Origin: Clostridia bacterium
GTDB taxonomy: Bacteria > Bacillota_A > Clostridia > Oscillospirales > Acutalibacteraceae
Assembly (NCBI GenBank): GCA_024699005.1
Contig: JAILQN010000061.1
Span: forward strand, 1 to 16,712
Length of the DNA: 16,712 nucleotides
Reading direction: 5' to 3'
Part shown: positions 12,798 through 16,712 of the stretch, one piece after another
Position numbering within the stretch: position 1 is the stretch's first letter
Layout of the letters: every line of letters starts with the position of its first letter
Notes under the pieces: generated by a model
What the model saw: only the letters and a program-made list of their open reading frames with translations
Databases searched by the model: none
Told to the model about the DNA's origin: nothing
Position numbers and translations under genes: made by a program

Positions 12798-15700
12798 ATG
12801 AAAGAGATGAAAACAAGTATGAAAAAAGCAATCAGCCTGTTCTTAAGCGTGCTGATGGTGTTCTCCGTCGTGTCGGTCGGAATGATCGCCATGCCGGTGG
12901 AAGCGCAGGCGCAGACGCCGGTTTCGGATGAGACGACGACCACCGTCGTCGCGTGTTCGGATTATCAGTATATGAATTCCGATACGTATTCGATGGGCGC
13001 GACCGGGAACGCCGGCGGAGAGGTATTGGTGAGCCGCGTTGCGGCTCAGATGCAGAACGCCGGCATTTCAGACGTGGACGGCTTCATCTGCGCGGGAGAT
13101 TTCGATTATGATCTGAACCGTACCGAAAGCGATACGCGGGCAGGCGTCGATTCCCTGGCGAACGCGGCGACTGCAAGCGGGCTGATAGGTTCCGGCACAA
13201 ATACCGTCTACGTGCAGGGCAACCATGACCCGACAAGCACCGCGGGCGGCACTTCCCCCAGCGGCGACAACGATCCGGCGAGCGGCGCTTACGGCGTGTT
13301 CGTCATAAACGAGCGCGACTATCAGTGGGCGTCCACCGGCGTCAGCGAGACAGCCACTTTGGAGCTTTCGGAGACCATGCGCCGCTATTTCAACCATAAG
13401 ATCGCCGTGGACTACACCGCGCCGATATTCGTTGTTTCCCATTTGCCGCTGCATTTCTCCATGCGTACGGTAAACGACGGCGACAATCAATATGCGAAGG
13501 ATATCTTCGACGTTCTGCAGGACGCGGGCGATCACGGTCTTAATATAATCTTCCTGTTCGGGCATAATCACTCCAACGGCTGGGATGATTATCTGGGCGG
13601 ACCGAATATTTTCCTGAAACCGGGCGACAGCATCAATATCGCGGACAAAGGTTCCCGCACTTCTTACGGTACATACGAACTGAAATTTACCTACATGAAC
13701 GCCGGTTATATGGGTTATTACAAGCATCAGAACACTTCGACCGGCTCTGTCTCCAATCCGACCTACGATATCGCCGATATGACGATGTCCTGTTTCCAGA
13801 TCACCGACAGCTCCGTCACTATTACCCGTTATAATACTGCCGGCACCGCCGACCTTAAAAAGGCGGGCATCTGGAACTACTACAAGGGCGAAAACACCAA
13901 CGCAAATATTCATTATACCCCCGATGCGAGCGTGGTAAACAGCCCGTATTCCCTGAGCCTGACGTCGAAAGTGGACGATACAGAATATGAGATCGACCCC
14001 GTGGTGCACGTGGAAGCCGAAGCCGGCGGAACCTCCGACGCCAGTGCGAAGGTCTATCCGCGCATCACGAACGCCTCTCAGCTCGTCAGCGGCGGGAAAT
14101 ATATCTTCGTCTATATCGGTCTGCAGAATGCTTCCGGTACCTTCACCGCTTCGCAGAACAAGATACTGGGCCACACCCTTAAAACGAGCGGCGGTATCAC
14201 CGGCTTCGACCCGAACGCGTGTCTCAACGTGTCCGAGCTTCCCGTCGCGTCGATCTCGGGCGATTATGAGGCGTATGAGTTCACGCTGACAGAGTCCTCC
14301 GGCAACTGGATCATGTCCAACGAGTCCGGTCAGGTCAAGTGGACCAAGAATGGTTCGAACAATTCGCACAACGTCTCTTACGTTCCGTCCGGCGGCACTG
14401 CGTTCACCTTCAACACGGCGAATACGGACAATGCTTTCAAACTGACCGCGAACGTCAACGGCACGACGGTAATGTGGGACTATGATAAGGGCAACGACCT
14501 GATCAACGGCTGGCCAAACGGCGGCAACCAGGTCGTTTTCGCCGTATTCGGCGCGAAAAACGTTTCGGGGACCGTCATCAGCCCCTATTCCGATCATACC
14601 GCCGCGTCGGCGGTCTATCCCCGCATCACCGATCCCTCACAGATCGTGGAAGGGGAAAGGTACGTTATGGTCTTCGCGCGCACAAGGTCCGAAGACAATA
14701 AGACGGGTCTGATCTCCCGCGAGTCCATCACCGCAAACGACCGGACCGGCTTCCGTCTGGACAGCGTTCCCGCCGGTTTCTCTCTGGGCTCAACGATCGA
14801 AGGCGCGTTCGGCGCTTATGAATGGATATTCACAAAATCCGGCAACGACGGCTGGAAGCTCGGCTGCGACGGGGGGCAGCTCACACTGTCAAAGCGCGGC
14901 ACCACCGAATCCTATAACGGAACTCTTACCGACAACGGCTCGGTATTCACCCTTGTGCAATACGGCGACGGGCTGTGGTACTTCCATACCACAGTGGGCA
15001 CCGTCGGTCTGAATCTTGATTACAACAAGAACGGCAACCTTGTGAACAGCTATAATAACGGCGACGGTCCGAATAACGTCGTCATCGCTCTGTACGGCGC
15101 GAAGCAGGAGCCCGACTACCAGATCCCGCGCTACGTGAAGCAGAACGTGACCGACACATCTTCGCTGACCGCCGGCGGGACCTACGTGATCGTGAACGGC
15201 ACAAACGCGGTCTCCGCCTCGAACGACCTGCGCGCGATCCCCGTACAGGTGAATACCGACGAAAACGGCGGCAAGTATCTTGACCACGGCAACAACGATT
15301 CCCTTGAGTACACCTGGCAGAACAACAGCTTTACCGCAACCGCTGACAGTCAGCAGCGTAAGCTGCAGGTCACAAGAACCGGTGCGCAATACAATACGAA
15401 CACCGGAACGACTGCTGTCTATGAACAGATCGGCAAAGGTGCGATCACTGCCGGTGAAACGTATATCATTGTGCCTGCCTGGGCAAATAATAAATATGCA
15501 CTTGCCTTATCAGGTAATGACGGTGTTACGAGTCAGCAGGTAACCGTCGACGGCAATTACGTCACGACTACAGGTGATTATTCGGCAATTGAATGGAAAT
15601 GGACGAATAACAAACTTCAGGCAAGCAACAACAAATACTTAAATTTGTGGAATGATAATGCAATCAAAATAAGAGTAAACGATAACGGAAGCGCACTCAC

Positions 15701-16712
15701 CTGTGAAAATGGCAGCAATCCTGATTTCAGATTTTCATGCAAGGATAATAATAGAACATATTATTTGAGGTTTAATACCAGTTCCAACGTTTTTGAATGG
15801 TCAACAACGTCCAATGATTACGCCTGGTTTGCTCTTTATAAAAAAACTACCACAACCACCACTACTACCGTTCTTGACCCGGATTCCGTTCTGACCTATT
15901 CCGCAGGACTGGGCAGCGACGCCGCCTCGTATATCACGCTGACCGACGCCGCAAACGGCGGAGCGAAGATCCTGCTCCACAACGTCGATACCACTCTCAA
16001 CGACGAATACACCCGCCATATCGGCAGCCCGGTCTCTGTCGCGGGCATGGACTACACTTACTTTACGGAGTCCGACATCGGCGCTGATTTCGAGTTCTAC
16101 AGGCTGGATAACGTTACCATGCCCGGAGAGCTTAAGGAAGTCGTTCCCGCGGCTGCCGACGACGGCGCGAACAACTCTCCCATAGAATCCGTCACGATCT
16201 CCGCGAACGAGGCGACCCTGTACGTCGGCGCTTCCGCAACCACCTACACGGGCCTGTATTTCAACGTCACCTACAAGAGCGGGGAGAAGAAGGCGGCGGA
16301 TACGGAGCAGATCCCCATCAGGGTGGGCGACCTTATCGACTACACCGGTCACAATAACGTTTCTTCCTACTGCGGCGAGCCGGGCGACGTGCCGGGTCTC
16401 GGCGCTTTCTACAGCGCGCTGGACGGCTACTGGTTCAGCGACCTCATTCTGCATCTCATACAGAATGAGGATTATCCCGAGTATCCGAACGAAGGCTCCG
16501 TCAAAGTGGACAAGACCGCCGGCGCTCCGAACTTCCTTACAAACGGCGTTGCGAAGGTGGAGCTTACCGCCACGGGCATACCTATGACTCCCGGTATCGA
16601 TATCGTGCTGATGCTGGATACCTCCTCCTCCATGACCAATACCGTCGGGGGCATCTCCCGTCTGGAAGCGCTGCAGAATTCCGTCGGCGCCATGCTGGAT
16701 TATCTTGCCACC
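12798..16712 (+). CDS. Giant secreted protein: metallophosphoesterase, lectin-like modules, VWA start (3' end outside the window)
   Basis: An open frame of 1305 codons running off the window. Signal peptide 1-39 (MKKAISLFLSVLMVFSVVSV ... VEAQAQ). A calcineurin-like metallophosphoesterase spans about 50-345: CSDYQ (D55; the usual D-x-H has Gln instead of His), AGDFDYD (D101), GNHD (N142, H143), SHLPLH (H215) and GHNH (H257, H259). Modules starting YPRIT or IPRYV at 419, 606 and 776, and another at 874, share GGxYIxV and NNVVxALYGA patterns and may bind sugars or proteins. A Thr run (1017-1024) and Ig-like strands follow. A von Willebrand A domain begins near 1267 with MIDAS DTSSS (D1274, S1276, S1278). 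The phosphoester substrate is unknown. ATG 12798 is chosen as first start; ATG 12807 and 12819 are alternatives, since the ribosome site is weak. Confidence 0.85.
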   Translation, partial: MKEMKTSMKKAISLFLSVLMVFSVVSVGMIAMPVEAQAQTPVSDETTTTVVACSDYQYMNSDTYSMGATGNAGGEVLVSRVAAQMQNAGISDVDGFICAGDFDYDLNRTESDTRAGVDSLANAATASGLIGSGTNTVYVQGNHDPTSTAGGTSPSGDNDPASGAYGVFVINERDYQWASTGVSETATLELSETMRRYFNHKIAVDYTAPIFVVSHLPLHFSMRTVNDGDNQYAKDIFDVLQDAGDHGLNIIFLFGHNHSNGWDDYLGGPNIFLKPGDSINIADKGSRTSYGTYELKFTYMNAGYMGYYKHQNTSTGSVSNPTYDIADMTMSCFQITDSSVTITRYNTAGTADLKKAGIWNYYKGENTNANIHYTPDASVVNSPYSLSLTSKVDDTEYEIDPVVHVEAEAGGTSDASAKVYPRITNASQLVSGGKYIFVYIGLQNASGTFTASQNKILGHTLKTSGGITGFDPNACLNVSELPVASISGDYEAYEFTLTESSGNWIMSNESGQVKWTKNGSNNSHNVSYVPSGGTAFTFNTANTDNAFKLTANVNGTTVMWDYDKGNDLINGWPNGGNQVVFAVFGAKNVSGTVISPYSDHTAASAVYPRITDPSQIVEGERYVMVFARTRSEDNKTGLISRESITANDRTGFRLDSVPAGFSLGSTIEGAFGAYEWIFTKSGNDGWKLGCDGGQLTLSKRGTTESYNGTLTDNGSVFTLVQYGDGLWYFHTTVGTVGLNLDYNKNGNLVNSYNNGDGPNNVVIALYGAKQEPDYQIPRYVKQNVTDTSSLTAGGTYVIVNGTNAVSASNDLRAIPVQVNTDENGGKYLDHGNNDSLEYTWQNNSFTATADSQQRKLQVTRTGAQYNTNTGTTAVYEQIGKGAITAGETYIIVPAWANNKYALALSGNDGVTSQQVTVDGNYVTTTGDYSAIEWKWTNNKLQASNNKYLNLWNDNAIKIRVNDNGSALTCENGSNPDFRFSCKDNNRTYYLRFNTSSNVFEWSTTSNDYAWFALYKKTTTTTTTTVLDPDSVLTYSAGLGSDAASYITLTDAANGGAKILLHNVDTTLNDEYTRHIGSPVSVAGMDYTYFTESDIGADFEFYRLDNVTMPGELKEVVPAAADDGANNSPIESVTISANEATLYVGASATTYTGLYFNVTYKSGEKKAADTEQIPIRVGDLIDYTGHNNVSSYCGEPGDVPGLGAFYSALDGYWFSDLILHLIQNEDYPEYPNEGSVKVDKTAGAPNFLTNGVAKVELTATGIPMTPGIDIVLMLDTSSSMTNTVGGISRLEALQNSVGAMLDYLAT
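15417..15840 (+). other. AT-rich module inside the large metallophosphoesterase gene
   Basis: By hand count 15421-15840 is about 40% GC, against about 59% for 15121-15360 and about 60% or more just after 15900. The segment encodes one lectin-like module (residues 874-1014) and stays in frame. Codon choice shifts to A/T endings within it. The preceding module is only about half length, so the foreign module seems to have replaced its second half. Confidence 0.75.

Noticed and set aside
13068..14597. 509-codon open frame on the minus strand
   Set aside because: It is a shadow of the plus-strand gene, whose frame carries clear metallophosphoesterase motifs (GNHD, GHNH) and a signal peptide; the minus product has no recognisable domain and a biased Val/Arg/Gly-rich composition.

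Overview
The window looks like the genome of a gut- or rumen-type Clostridia bacterium (Ruminococcaceae/Oscillospiraceae-like). The reasons are moderately GC-rich coding DNA, AAGGAG-type ribosome sites, BspA-type leucine-rich secreted proteins with Cys-rich repeats, C-terminal CxCxCH / FF-rich tails, and short interspersed palindromes of a kind common in that group. This assignment is inference from style; there is no rRNA or taxonomic marker here.

Left part (1-1900). The 3' end of an alpha/beta-hydrolase (esterase) gene is followed by a complete tripartite HipBST-type toxin-antitoxin operon. hipB (HTH repressor), hipS (the HipA N-terminal subdomain as a separate protein) and hipT (the Ser/Thr kinase body with an N-terminal Cys-rich knuckle) overlap by 1 and 4 bases. 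Upstream are three identical palindromes, TATACC-N6-GGTATA, spaced 41 and 42 bp centre to centre. The last one fills the spacer of a near-perfect sigma-70 promoter, so the operon is very probably autorepressed.

Middle part (1900-12345), all on the minus strand. Operon 1 is a small unknown protein, then a second esterase (about 71% identical to the partial one over 75 residues, in the opposite orientation), then a small two-helix membrane protein. Next come a membrane-anchored GH16 glucanase (laminarinase type) and operon 2, made of a secreted leucine-rich protein and a secreted papain-fold cysteine peptidase-like protein. Last is a 1535-residue secreted protein combining a transglutaminase-like domain, BspA-type leucine-rich repeats and 91-residue Cys-rich tandem repeats. 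Operon 1, operon 2 and the large gene each have the same promoter design: four consecutive 11-bp direct repeats beginning ATGAC / TTCAY / GTCAC / GTCAC, ending exactly 4 bp before a TATAAT-like -10 box. This looks like one regulon of an OmpR/PhoB-family response regulator and is the most interesting signal in the window.

Right part (12346-16712). A 452-bp divergent intergenic region carries one of these promoters to the left and a consensus TTGACT-17-TATAAT promoter to the right. The right-hand promoter drives a very large secreted protein that is cut off by the window end after 1305 codons. It has a signal peptide, a calcineurin-like metallophosphoesterase domain, repeated lectin-like modules and the start of a von Willebrand A domain. 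One module is about 40% GC inside a gene that is otherwise about 60% GC, which suggests module acquisition.

Taken together, most genes encode cell-surface or secreted enzymes and adhesins, probably for contact with polysaccharide, protein or host material. The toxin-antitoxin operon sits between two inverted esterase paralogues. No tRNA, rRNA, CRISPR array or complete insertion sequence was seen.
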